From positions 903,501 through 967,500 of the forward strand of contig NZ_OY760916.1 in the NCBI RefSeq assembly GCF_963664075.1: 64,000 nt of DNA, in the 5' to 3' direction. Position 1 is the stretch's first letter. Every line of letters starts with the position of its first letter. The DNA is from an uncultured Desulfobulbus sp. (GTDB lineage: Bacteria; Desulfobacterota; Desulfobulbia; Desulfobulbales; Desulfobulbaceae). A program made the translations under genes and the position numbers. Under the pieces are notes generated by a model that had not been told where the DNA came from, did no database searches, and saw only the letters and a program-made list of their open reading frames with translations. Below, piece by piece: positions 1-7,786 of the stretch.

Positions 1-28
1 GCATGCCGTGTAGCGGCGCCATATGCAC

Positions 29-64
29 AAGGCCCAACCTGAAAGTTCAGGTTGGGCCTTTTTC
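29..64 (+). terminator. Rho-independent terminator of a gene left of the window
   Basis: Perfect inverted repeat, 15-base arms 29-43 and 46-60, followed by a T-rich run (59-64). The U-tract lies only on the plus-strand side, so it most likely ends a plus-strand transcript entering from the left. It may also help end the minus-strand BCCT transporter message. Confidence 0.85.
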
Positions 65-98
65 TTTATTGGATTACCGCAGGAGTTCAGCTTTTCTA

Positions 99-1922
99 TT
101 ACATGCTTTCGGTGTTTCTCGAGTTGTTTTCCAGGGTGCCATTACCATTCATTTCGTTGTGCACGTTGATGATGGCTTCTGTGAGTCTGTGTTCTTCCTC
201 GATGACCTGAAGTTTGTTCTCGACCTTTTCTTCCACGTAGAGCTCCTGGGAGAGGCCAATGTAAAGAGCGTACACGGCAAGAAGCAGTACCAGGGTGAAT
301 GGGAGTCCGGTTGTGATCGATGCTGTTTGCAGGGTTGAGAGTCCGCCTCCGATGAGGAGTACGGCTGCGACGACACCTTCCATAACCGCCCAGAAAATTC
401 GTTGAGGAATGGGAGAATCAAGTTTTCCGCCAGAGGTTAAATGATCGACGACGAGCGAGCCGGAATCAGAGGAGGTAATAAAAAAGATGGTGACCAGTAC
501 GATGCCCACCAGGGAGAGCACAGAGGTCATGGGAAAGTACTTGAGCATCTCAAAGAGTGCGGTTGAAACATCGGATTTCACGGCTGCGACAATATCAGCG
601 GTGCCATTGCCCTGAAGAAAAAGGGCCGAGCCACCAAACACAGACATCCAGACAAAAGAGAGCAGGGTGGGTATGATCATGACCCCCAGGATGAATTCGC
701 GGACGGTGCGCCCTTTCGAAATACGGGCGATGAACATGCCAACAAAGGGGGACCAGGAAATCCACCAGGCCCAGTAAAAAACAGTCCAGCTTCCTTGCCA
801 GTTTGTCGAGCGAAAGGTCTCGGTCCATAAGCTGAGTTGGGCAAATTTTTCCAAGTAAAATCCGAGATTTTGGGTGAAACCGCCTAAGATATAAACCGTT
901 GGGCCTGCAAAAAGAAGAAAAAGGAGAAAGAGTCCGGCCAGCCCCATATTCCATTCGGAAAGTCGCTTGACGCCACTGTCGAGGCCGGCGACCACGGAGA
1001 GTGTTGCAAAGGCAGTAATCACGGCGATGAGAATGACCTGAATTTCCGGGCTGATTGAAACGTGAAAAAGGTAATTCAGGCCTGCGTTCACCTGTTTGAC
1101 CCCCAGGCCAAGAGAGGTGGCCAGTCCGGTGAGGGTGGCGAGAACGGAGAGGACATCGATGAGATTGCCCCAGAAACCATAGATGCGATTTCCCAGAATG
1201 GGGTAGAAGATGGAGCGAATTGTTAGAGGTAATCCGCGGTTGTAGCTAAAAAAAGCAAGGCCAAGAGCGACGATCGAGTAGATAGCCCATGGATGAAGCC
1301 CCCAGTGAAAGTAGGTCACGCCCATGGCAGCCTGCGCTGCCTCTGGTGTGTGCGGGGCTATGGTGCTGAAGAGGGGGCTGGGCGAGTCGTAGTGATACAT
1401 GGGTTCGCCAACACTCCAGAACATCAGGCCTATCCCCATGCCTGCGCTTAAAAGCATGGCGTACCAGGCCGAAGTTGAAAATTCTGGTCTGGCGTTTTTT
1501 CCGCCTATGCGGATATGGCCGAATTTGCTCAGGGCGAAAAACAGGGCAGCGCCTATGAAAATGTTGGCAGAAAGGATGAAAAACCAGCCAAATTTAGAAG
1601 AGATCCACCCCAGTGCGGCTGAGCAAAGCGTTGCCGCCTGTTCTTTGAACATCAAGGTCAGGATGATGAACGTAAAAAGCGTGAGGACAGAAATGATGGT
1701 CACTTGGGGGTGGATATCAAAACCAAGAGCAGTCCAGTTGTTTTCGCCAGGCTCTTGTTTGCCGGCTTCATCAAAGAAGGAGGCGGTTGGGCGGATCTGT
1801 AAGCCTTGAAATGGTTCTCTCTCCTTTATCGCCTTTGCTCGAGCCGCCTTTTCGGCTTTTCGTAATTTTTCGGCAAGCTTGCCTTTTGATTTTGCTCTTG
1901 ATCGTGGAGATTTATGACCCAC
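99..1922 (-). CDS. BCCT-family betaine/choline/carnitine transporter
   Basis: Inner-membrane carrier that imports quaternary-ammonium osmolytes, usually with Na+ or H+. The BCCT signature GMGIGLMFWSVGEPMYHY and the Trp-rich stretch FYWAWWISWSPFVGMFIAR are both present, within about 12 hydrophobic segments. The frame is open to GTG 2057, but AAGGAGG lies 5 nt before GTG 1922, so I start there (607 aa). This leaves a Lys/Arg-rich cytoplasmic N-terminus of about 70 residues and a charged C-terminal tail after the last membrane segment; in BetP-type proteins such tails take part in osmosensing. It stands alone, with no choline-oxidation genes nearby. Family is certain; substrate is not visible from sequence. 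Confidence 0.93.
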   Translation of the reverse strand: MGHKSPRSRAKSKGKLAEKLRKAEKAARAKAIKEREPFQGLQIRPTASFFDEAGKQEPGENNWTALGFDIHPQVTIISVLTLFTFIILTLMFKEQAATLCSAALGWISSKFGWFFILSANIFIGAALFFALSKFGHIRIGGKNARPEFSTSAWYAMLLSAGMGIGLMFWSVGEPMYHYDSPSPLFSTIAPHTPEAAQAAMGVTYFHWGLHPWAIYSIVALGLAFFSYNRGLPLTIRSIFYPILGNRIYGFWGNLIDVLSVLATLTGLATSLGLGVKQVNAGLNYLFHVSISPEIQVILIAVITAFATLSVVAGLDSGVKRLSEWNMGLAGLFLLFLLFAGPTVYILGGFTQNLGFYLEKFAQLSLWTETFRSTNWQGSWTVFYWAWWISWSPFVGMFIARISKGRTVREFILGVMIIPTLLSFVWMSVFGGSALFLQGNGTADIVAAVKSDVSTALFEMLKYFPMTSVLSLVGIVLVTIFFITSSDSGSLVVDHLTSGGKLDSPIPQRIFWAVMEGVVAAVLLIGGGLSTLQTASITTGLPFTLVLLLAVYALYIGLSQELYVEEKVENKLQVIEEEHRLTEAIINVHNEMNGNGTLENNSRNTESM

Positions 1923-2691
1923 AGATACCTCCTTGGTTGTGTTTTTCCCCTCGGTTTTTGGTTGGTTGGAGACCAAGCCTGTTTTGGATAAAAAAGGTGG
2001 CAAGTTGTTGTGAGCTCTTGGCAACGAGCCTCTTGCCGTGCATTCATCAATGCCCACACGCTGTAACGGATTTAGGCCGTATTGCGGCCTCTCTTGTTTG
2101 TACGCAAGGCTAGGGAAGGGGAGTTGAGTTGCTGATGAGCGGATAGTCTTTCAGAGTTGAAAGGGTAATGTTCTGGCATTATGACAGCGAAAATGCTTGG
2201 GGGGGGATTGCCAGTTGCGATAGAGCAGTCACGCTCAGGTCTGCTATCGTATGTAGAAAGGATATTGATTTTGCCAAACCTAACATATTCAGCCCAATAT
2301 ATCAACTCAGGCCGGATCGATTGAGTCTGGGAGAAAAGATGAAAAATATCATTTACAAAACTGCGTTATCTAGTAATTAGGAATCCATCAGTTGCAAGAA
2401 GGACCTGTTGGAGATAAATCGCTGTGGTTCTGGTTGTGTCAGTCATTCATTTTTGTGTGGAGCATCTGGCGTTAACGTTTTGCACAAAAATAATCGGGCC
2501 TGAAGGATTTTTCTTTCAGGCTTTTTTTTGTGCCCTTTTTTCAGGAAGTTGTTGCATGAAGATGTGCAACCCTCTCGAGAAGGGTGAGGTTGAGCGGGCA
2601 CCTAAATGTTGTGCCTATTTTACGGGCATCTTGAATGATCGAATTATTTAAGACGCCCTTACGATGTAATGGTTTACGTGGAGTGTTGGTT
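1923..2691. other. 769-base gap without a supported gene
   Basis: No reading frame here looks like a protein: the short open frames lack ribosome sites and recognisable composition. The gap holds a small hairpin (arms 2074-2079 and 2085-2090) in the presumed leader of the BCCT gene, and a strong plus-strand terminator at 2498-2529 with no gene in front of it. The promoter of the BCCT gene must also lie here, but I cannot place it confidently. Confidence 0.5.
2498..2529 (+). terminator. Orphan Rho-independent terminator (possible small-RNA end)
   Basis: Ten-base stem (2498-2507 with 2512-2521, one G-U pair), TTTT loop, then eight T (2522-2529). No coding region precedes it on this strand: the BCCT gene points away and ppnP begins downstream. 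The simplest reading is that it ends a small untranslated RNA or an attenuated leader of ppnP. Confidence 0.75.
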
Positions 2692-3009
2692 ATGTCTGTT
2701 TTTGAGCAAGTGAGTGTGGTTCGTGAGGCAAATATCTATTTTGAAGGCAAGGTGACCAGTCGAGAGGTGCGATTTGCCGACGGAACGAAAAAAACCTTGG
2801 GGATTATGTTGCCTGGTGAGTACACCTTCTCCACTGGTGTTGCCGAAATTATGGAAATTTTGGCAGGTGAGATGGTTGTTATGCTTCCCGGCGAGAGTGA
2901 TTGGCAGACCTTTTCTCAAGGTCAGAGTTTTAATGTGCCGGCTAGTTCCGAGTTTCAACTCAAGATTTCAGCGGTGGTTGATTATTGCTGTTCCTATATC
3001 GAAAAGTAA
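2692..3009 (+). CDS. ppnP: Pyrimidine/purine nucleoside phosphorylase PpnP
   Basis: Small cupin-fold enzyme that splits nucleosides with phosphate into free base and ribose 1-phosphate in the cytoplasm. The 105 residues match the PpnP (formerly YaiE/DUF1255) family end to end: GEYTFSTGVAEIMEILAG, then a LPGESDWQTF stretch and FNVPASSEFQLK. The frame is open 19 codons upstream, but ATG 2692 has GGAG 8 nt ahead and the homologous part starts right after it. Monocistronic; the following 391-base gap belongs to the nuo promoter. Confidence 0.9.
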   Translation: MSVFEQVSVVREANIYFEGKVTSREVRFADGTKKTLGIMLPGEYTFSTGVAEIMEILAGEMVVMLPGESDWQTFSQGQSFNVPASSEFQLKISAVVDYCCSYIEK

Positions 3010-3097
3010 ACCCGGTGAAAAGGTGAAGCTCTGCTTTGGCTGATTGATATGTTCAGCAAATTTGATATGTGCAAAAATGGCATAATGTGCCGGATTG

Positions 3098-3113
3098 TGT
3101 CATGCATGTGACA
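3098..3113. promoter_or_regulatory. TGTCA-N6-TGACA inverted repeat (Crp/Fnr/CooA-like site)
   Basis: Perfect 5-base arms separated by 6 bases, the geometry of Crp/Fnr-family operators; the arms resemble those described for CooA-type regulators. It lies about 165 bases upstream of the nuo -35 box. Nearby, TTGATATGT occurs twice (around 3043 and 3061). Which protein binds is unknown. Confidence 0.35.
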
Positions 3114-3259
3114 GTTTTGGAGAATTGGTCAAGCCAATCGAGAGTCAAAACCGGGCAAATTTGAGATATAAAAAACAATGAAAAATGCATTGTCACAATT
3201 TGCACATTACGAATAAAACAATATGGCTATGCTGAATTGTTTAAGAAATATCGAGGGTT

Positions 3260-3307
3260 TGTCAAGCCACTATTTTGCTTGACAGATGATACCCCGACCG
3301 GTAATGA
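3260..3307 (+). promoter_or_regulatory. nuo operon promoter with inverted repeat over the -35 box
   Basis: TTGACA (3279-3284), 17-base spacer, TAATGA (3302-3307): a good sigma70-type promoter about 95 bases before nuoA. The -35 box is the right arm of an inverted repeat TGTCAAG (3260-3266) - 11 bases - CTTGACA (3278-3284), so a dimeric protein bound there would block polymerase. The rest of the 3010-3400 gap is AT-rich and holds no gene. Confidence 0.6.
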
Positions 3308-3400
3308 ATAGCCGTTCATTATAGGTTCGTTATGCGTAGAATAACCTCCTGTTCACAGAAGGTTTCATCTGTAATTTCACGTTTAAGGAGAGACTGATCC

Positions 3401-3760
3401 ATGGCAACAGAACTGGTACTTTCGGCAATGGCCTTGCTTGGCATTGCTATCGTGATCCCATTGTTCATGCTGGTAACCACCGTCTTCGGACCGCGTGCCG
3501 GAGGCAAGGCCAAGAACGAGGCCTACGAGAGTGGTGTTAAGCGCATGATTGGATTAGCGGAGCAAAAATTCAGCGTTAAATACTACATGCTCGCTATCCT
3601 GTTTCTCCTATTCGATATCGAGGCGGTGTTCATGTATCCATGGGCCGTGAACGTCCGGGAGCTCAGTTGGTTTGGCTTCACGGAGATGTTCGTGTTCATG
3701 GTTCTTCTTCTTACTGGACTTTTTTATATTCTTAAGAAAGGGGTGCTCAATTGGCGTTAG
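3401..3760 (+). CDS. nuoA: NADH-quinone oxidoreductase subunit A
   Basis: First membrane subunit of complex I. 119 residues, three hydrophobic segments (about 8-28, 61-80, 92-110) and the family motif FDIEAVFMYPWA at 71-82. AAGGAGAG precedes ATG 3401 by about 9 bases. It is the first gene of a thirteen-gene nuo operon, and its last ten bases overlap nuoB. Confidence 0.96.
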   Translation: MATELVLSAMALLGIAIVIPLFMLVTTVFGPRAGGKAKNEAYESGVKRMIGLAEQKFSVKYYMLAILFLLFDIEAVFMYPWAVNVRELSWFGFTEMFVFMVLLLTGLFYILKKGVLNWR

Positions 3761-4263
3761 GATTAGAAGCAAGTCTAGGTGATTCGGTACTGACCACCAA
3801 ACTCGACGCAGTTGTAAACTGGGGACGTCAGTACTCTCTGTGGCCGTTTGTTTTTGGTACAGCCTGCTGTGCAATTGAATTCATGTCTGCCGCGGCAAGT
3901 CAACTCGATATCTCCCGTTGGGGTGCAGAGGTTGTTCGTTTCTCTCCCCGGCAGGCAGATCTGTTACTTGTTTGCGGCACCATCAGTTACAAGCAGGCGC
4001 CAATTCTCAAACGAATCTATGAACAGATGCCCGAGCCCAAGTGGGTTGTTGCTATGGGCGCATGCGCCAGCTCCGGTGGTGTGTACGATAACTACTGCAC
4101 CGTGCAGGGAATCGATACCATCATTCCGGTGGACGTGTATATCTCAGGATGTCCTCCTCGGCCTGAAGCAGTTCTGGATGCATTGATGGATATTCAGGAC
4201 AAAATCAAGGGTGAAAGTGTGATCAACGATCGCCACAAAGATTTTAAAGGGATTCTTGATTGA
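3751..4263 (+). CDS. nuoB: NADH-quinone oxidoreductase subunit B (N2 cluster subunit)
   Basis: Peripheral-arm subunit carrying Fe-S cluster N2, the last electron carrier before quinone. 170 residues; expected cluster ligands are Cys39-Cys40, Cys105 and Cys134 (in GCPPRPEA). It begins with TTG 3751 inside the end of nuoA, with AAAGGGG just upstream. The TTG start and 10-base overlap suggest translational coupling with nuoA. Confidence 0.95.
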   Translation: MALGLEASLGDSVLTTKLDAVVNWGRQYSLWPFVFGTACCAIEFMSAAASQLDISRWGAEVVRFSPRQADLLLVCGTISYKQAPILKRIYEQMPEPKWVVAMGACASSGGVYDNYCTVQGIDTIIPVDVYISGCPPRPEAVLDALMDIQDKIKGESVINDRHKDFKGILD

Positions 4264-4264
4264 T

Positions 4265-5980
4265 ATGAATACGACGGCGCTAGAAACAATTCAGGCGGCG
4301 TTCCCTGGCGTACCATGCGATTCGACGGTGGAATCGGTGGTGCTCACGGTACAGCCTGACCAACTCGAACAAACACTTTCCAAGCTGAAAAACGATCCGG
4401 CCCTCAATGTTGGGCTGCTGTTGGACGTGACTGTTGTTGATTATCTGGAATACCCGGATCAACAGGAGGCACGTTTTGCTGTTGTTTATGTTCTTCGCAA
4501 CTGGGAAAGCAACCTTCTTCTTCAGGTACGCGTACCTGTTGCTGATCCGGAGGCCGGTGTGCCCAGTGCCACCAAGTTTTGGGATTCAGCCAACTGGGGT
4601 GAGCGTGAAGCTTATGACCAGTACGGTATCCAGTTTAAGGGACATCCTGACCTGCGACGTATCCTGAACCACTGGCAGTTTGAGGGGCATCCGCTTCGTA
4701 AGGACTATCCCATTGAGAAGGGGCAGATCTGCTACGAGACCGATTCTCTGGAAAAAGAGATCAAAGCACGGTTGGAAGTAAACAAGGTCGATGAGACCGT
4801 CATGGAAGATATCAATACCGAGATCATGTATCTCAACCTTGGACCTTCCCATCCTGCGACCCATGGTGCCATCCGTATCCTGACCGCGCTTGACGGTGAG
4901 ACCATCCTCGCCAATGTCAACGAGATCGGCTACCTCCATCGTGGCTTTGAAAAAACTGCAGAGAACCGCACCTATAACCAGGTCGTGCCGCTGACGGATC
5001 GTCTCAACTACTGTTCATCCCTCATGAATAATATCGCCTACGTCAAGGCGGTTGAGTCCTTTCTTGGGGTTGAGATTACCGAGCGCGCCAAGTTCATGCG
5101 TGTGATTCTCGGAGAGTTCTATCGTATCCTCGATCACCTGGTTTGTCTCGCGGCTAACTTGGTTGATATGGGCGGTTTGACCAACTACTGGTATCTCTAC
5201 AATCAGAAAGAGGCCTCCTACGATTTCATCTCTCGTCTCTGTGGTGCCCGTCTGACCAGTTCCTTCACTCGTATCGGCGGTATGTATCGCGACTTCTATG
5301 AGGGCTGGGAAGCCGACATGGAAGCGCAACTCAAAGATATTGAGCAGGGTGTCAACGACTCCCTGGCGTTGGTCCTGAAAAACCGCATTGTACACGATCG
5401 TACCCAGGGCGTCTGTGTGATGCCTGCAGACAAGGCCCTGTCCTATGGCTATACCGGTCCCTGTCTGCGTGCTTCCGGAGTTCCTTTCGATCTGCGTAAG
5501 GATAACCCGTATTACTACTACGAGACCTTTGACTTCACCATTCCTGTGGGATCGAAAGGCGACATCTACGATCGCATGATGATCCGCTATGAAGAGATGT
5601 TCCAGTCGATCTCCATCATCCGCCAGGCAATGAAACAGATTCCCAAAGGAGCTGTTACTGTTGACGATGGGCAGATTGCCCTGCCGGGCAAGGATCAGGT
5701 CTACTCCAAGATCGAAGGTTTGGCGAACCACTTTAAGTTGGTCTTTGAAGGTGTTCAGGTTCCCAAGGGCGCGTGGTATGACTCCTATGAGGCCGCCAAT
5801 GGCGAGCTTGGTTTCTACTTTGTTTCCGACGGCTCCGGTCAACCCTATAAATGTAAAGTACGGCCTCCGTGCTTTTACATGATGGGTGGATTCCATGAAA
5901 TGGTTGAAGGAGAGATGATTGCCGATGCGGTCATCAATCTCGGTAGCATCAACATTATCGGCGGAGAGTTGGACAGATGA
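4265..5980 (+). CDS. nuoCD: NADH-quinone oxidoreductase fused subunits C/D
   Basis: Fusion of NuoC (about residues 1-180, with EREAYDQYGIQFKGHPDLRR and GHPLRKDYP) and NuoD (about 185 to the end, with LGPSHPATHGAIR), which together help form the quinone site. The same fusion is known from enterobacteria. ATG 4265 gives 571 aa. An in-frame TTG at 4256 lies 4 nt after AAAGGG and is a real alternative start that would overlap nuoB. The final ATGA overlaps nuoE. Confidence 0.95.
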   Translation: MNTTALETIQAAFPGVPCDSTVESVVLTVQPDQLEQTLSKLKNDPALNVGLLLDVTVVDYLEYPDQQEARFAVVYVLRNWESNLLLQVRVPVADPEAGVPSATKFWDSANWGEREAYDQYGIQFKGHPDLRRILNHWQFEGHPLRKDYPIEKGQICYETDSLEKEIKARLEVNKVDETVMEDINTEIMYLNLGPSHPATHGAIRILTALDGETILANVNEIGYLHRGFEKTAENRTYNQVVPLTDRLNYCSSLMNNIAYVKAVESFLGVEITERAKFMRVILGEFYRILDHLVCLAANLVDMGGLTNYWYLYNQKEASYDFISRLCGARLTSSFTRIGGMYRDFYEGWEADMEAQLKDIEQGVNDSLALVLKNRIVHDRTQGVCVMPADKALSYGYTGPCLRASGVPFDLRKDNPYYYYETFDFTIPVGSKGDIYDRMMIRYEEMFQSISIIRQAMKQIPKGAVTVDDGQIALPGKDQVYSKIEGLANHFKLVFEGVQVPKGAWYDSYEAANGELGFYFVSDGSGQPYKCKVRPPCFYMMGGFHEMVEGEMIADAVINLGSINIIGGELDR

Positions 5981-6483
5981 GCGATCGATCACAACTGATA
6001 GAAACGGGAAAACCGTTCGCTTTTGATGAACAACGAGATGCAGAGTTTGAGCGTCTGGCAACACGGTATCCCACCCGGGATTCCTTGATTCTGCCCTCGC
6101 TGTGGTTGGTACAGGAGCAAGAAGGATGGATCAGCGCTGAGGCCATGGCATATATCGCCGATCGTATCGGTTGTTTTGCCACCCAGGTCTACGAGGCAGC
6201 CACCTTCTACACCATGTACAACCTGCAGCCCAAGGGTGAGTATCATATCTGTGTTTGCCGTACACTCTCCTGTTACTTGTTGGGCAAACAGGAAATCGTC
6301 GATTACCTGCAGAGCGAGTTAGGGATTAAACCTGGCGAGGTCAGCACCGACGGCAAGTACAGCCTGGAAGAGGTTGAGTGTCTTGGGCACTGTGGTTCCG
6401 CTCCCGTGGTGCAGATTAATGGAGAGTTCTATGAGTACATGAATGTGGACAAACTCAAAGAACTCTTGGCCACGATGAAATAA
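5977..6483 (+). CDS. nuoE: NADH-quinone oxidoreductase subunit E (2Fe-2S)
   Basis: Part of the NADH-oxidising module. 168 residues with the [2Fe-2S] ligand set Cys94, Cys99, Cys135, Cys139 in the thioredoxin-like domain (ICVCRTLSCYLLG, ECLGHCGSAPV). Start ATG 5977 overlaps nuoCD by four bases. Its presence with nuoF and nuoG shows the complete NADH-type complex rather than the 11-subunit form that lacks E, F and G. Confidence 0.95.
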   Translation: MSDRSQLIETGKPFAFDEQRDAEFERLATRYPTRDSLILPSLWLVQEQEGWISAEAMAYIADRIGCFATQVYEAATFYTMYNLQPKGEYHICVCRTLSCYLLGKQEIVDYLQSELGIKPGEVSTDGKYSLEEVECLGHCGSAPVVQINGEFYEYMNVDKLKELLATMK

Positions 6484-6497
6484 GGAGAGCGAACGAT

Positions 6498-7769
6498 ATG
6501 CAAGTACAAGTACTGAGTGCCAGATTTGATATACCGGACGCCCACAAGATCGAGGTGGCCAAAGAAAACGGCGCTTACTCGACCTTAGAGAAGGTCTTCT
6601 CCATGCAGCCTGAAGAGGTTATAGAACTGGTGAAATCCAGTGGACTTCGCGGCCGTGGTGGTGCGGGCTTCCCCACGGGTTTGAAGTGGAGCTTTCTTCC
6701 TAAAGATATCGATAAACCAGTCTACCTGGCGGTCAACTCCGATGAGTCGGAGCCGGCAACCTTTAAAGACCGTTATATCCTCGTAAAAGATCCGCACATG
6801 CTGATCGAAGGCATCATCATCTGTTGTTATGCCATCAAAAGTAATGCTGCGTACATATATATTCGTGGTGAGTACACCACCCAGGTGAAAGCGCTGCAGG
6901 CTGCCATTGATGAAGCCTACGAAGCTGGTTATCTGGGTGACACTGTAAATGGTCACGACTTCAAGCTGGACATCACCGTCCATCGAGGAGCTGGAGCCTA
7001 TGTCTGTGGTGAGGAGACCGCCTTGCTCGAGTCCATCGAGGGGAAGAAAGGTCAGCCACGTTCGAAACCACCGTTTCCTGCCGTTGAAGGTTTGTACGGC
7101 TGTCCCACCATTATCAACAACGTTCAGAGTATTGCCTCTCTGCCTTTTATTCTCACCAACGGTGCAGATGCCTACAAGGCCTACGGTACCGAGAAGAGTC
7201 CGGGAACCCATCTCTTTGGTATCTCCGGTCTGGTGAATAAGCCAGGCATGTATGAGCTTCCCCTTGGCCTGCCGATTCTCGAGGTTATCGAGAAGGTAGC
7301 CGGTGGCGTTCGTGATGGGCATAAACTCAAGGGGATCATTCCTGGCGGTAGTTCTACCCCGGTTATCCTTCCCGACGAGGCCGAGGATCTGACGCTTGAT
7401 TATGAGTCCATGGCAGCCCATAAAACCATGTTCGGATCTGGTGGTATTGTTGTTCTTGATGACACCGTCGATATGGTCAAATTGGTGGAGAACCTCATTT
7501 TCTTCTATCACCATGAGTCCTGCGGGCAATGTACTCCTTGCCGTGAGGGTCTGGGCTGGATGCTCAAGATCGTTAAAAAGATAATTCGCGGAGAAGGAGA
7601 GGTTGCCGACATAGATCTGTTGCTGGAGCTGTGCGACAACATTGAGATGAAAACAGTGTGCGTACTTTCAGCGGCATGTACCATGTCGACACGCAGTTAC
7701 TTGAATAAATTCCGGCATGAATTCGAGGCCTACGTCAACGGTGGAGCCTCCACTCAGACCGCGATGTAA
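6498..7769 (+). CDS. nuoF: NADH-quinone oxidoreductase subunit F (FMN/NADH-binding)
   Basis: Binds NADH, FMN and cluster N3; the electron entry point of complex I. 423 residues with the glycine-rich GRGGAGFPTGLKW, the FMN/NADH stretch GAGAYVCGEETALLESIEG and the [4Fe-4S] motif ESCGQCTPCREG plus a distal Cys near the C-terminus. AAGGAGAG stands about 10 nt before ATG 6498. Length is normal for the family. Confidence 0.95.
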   Translation: MQVQVLSARFDIPDAHKIEVAKENGAYSTLEKVFSMQPEEVIELVKSSGLRGRGGAGFPTGLKWSFLPKDIDKPVYLAVNSDESEPATFKDRYILVKDPHMLIEGIIICCYAIKSNAAYIYIRGEYTTQVKALQAAIDEAYEAGYLGDTVNGHDFKLDITVHRGAGAYVCGEETALLESIEGKKGQPRSKPPFPAVEGLYGCPTIINNVQSIASLPFILTNGADAYKAYGTEKSPGTHLFGISGLVNKPGMYELPLGLPILEVIEKVAGGVRDGHKLKGIIPGGSSTPVILPDEAEDLTLDYESMAAHKTMFGSGGIVVLDDTVDMVKLVENLIFFYHHESCGQCTPCREGLGWMLKIVKKIIRGEGEVADIDLLLELCDNIEMKTVCVLSAACTMSTRSYLNKFRHEFEAYVNGGASTQTAM

Positions 7770-7786
7770 CGAGGATAAGGGTTACC

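Noticed and set aside
1923..2057. Longer N-terminus for the BCCT transporter (GTG 2057)
   Set aside because: A perfect ribosome site stands at GTG 1922, and the extra 45 residues look like translated leader.
2168..2651. Two short plus-strand open frames (70 and 75 codons) before ppnP
   Set aside because: Composition is not coding-like, the second runs through the terminator at 2498-2529, and neither has a ribosome site.
5015..7529. Long minus-strand open frames (about 349 and 314 codons) opposite nuoCD and nuoF
   Set aside because: Antisense shadows of strongly biased coding sequence; the plus-strand proteins are certain.
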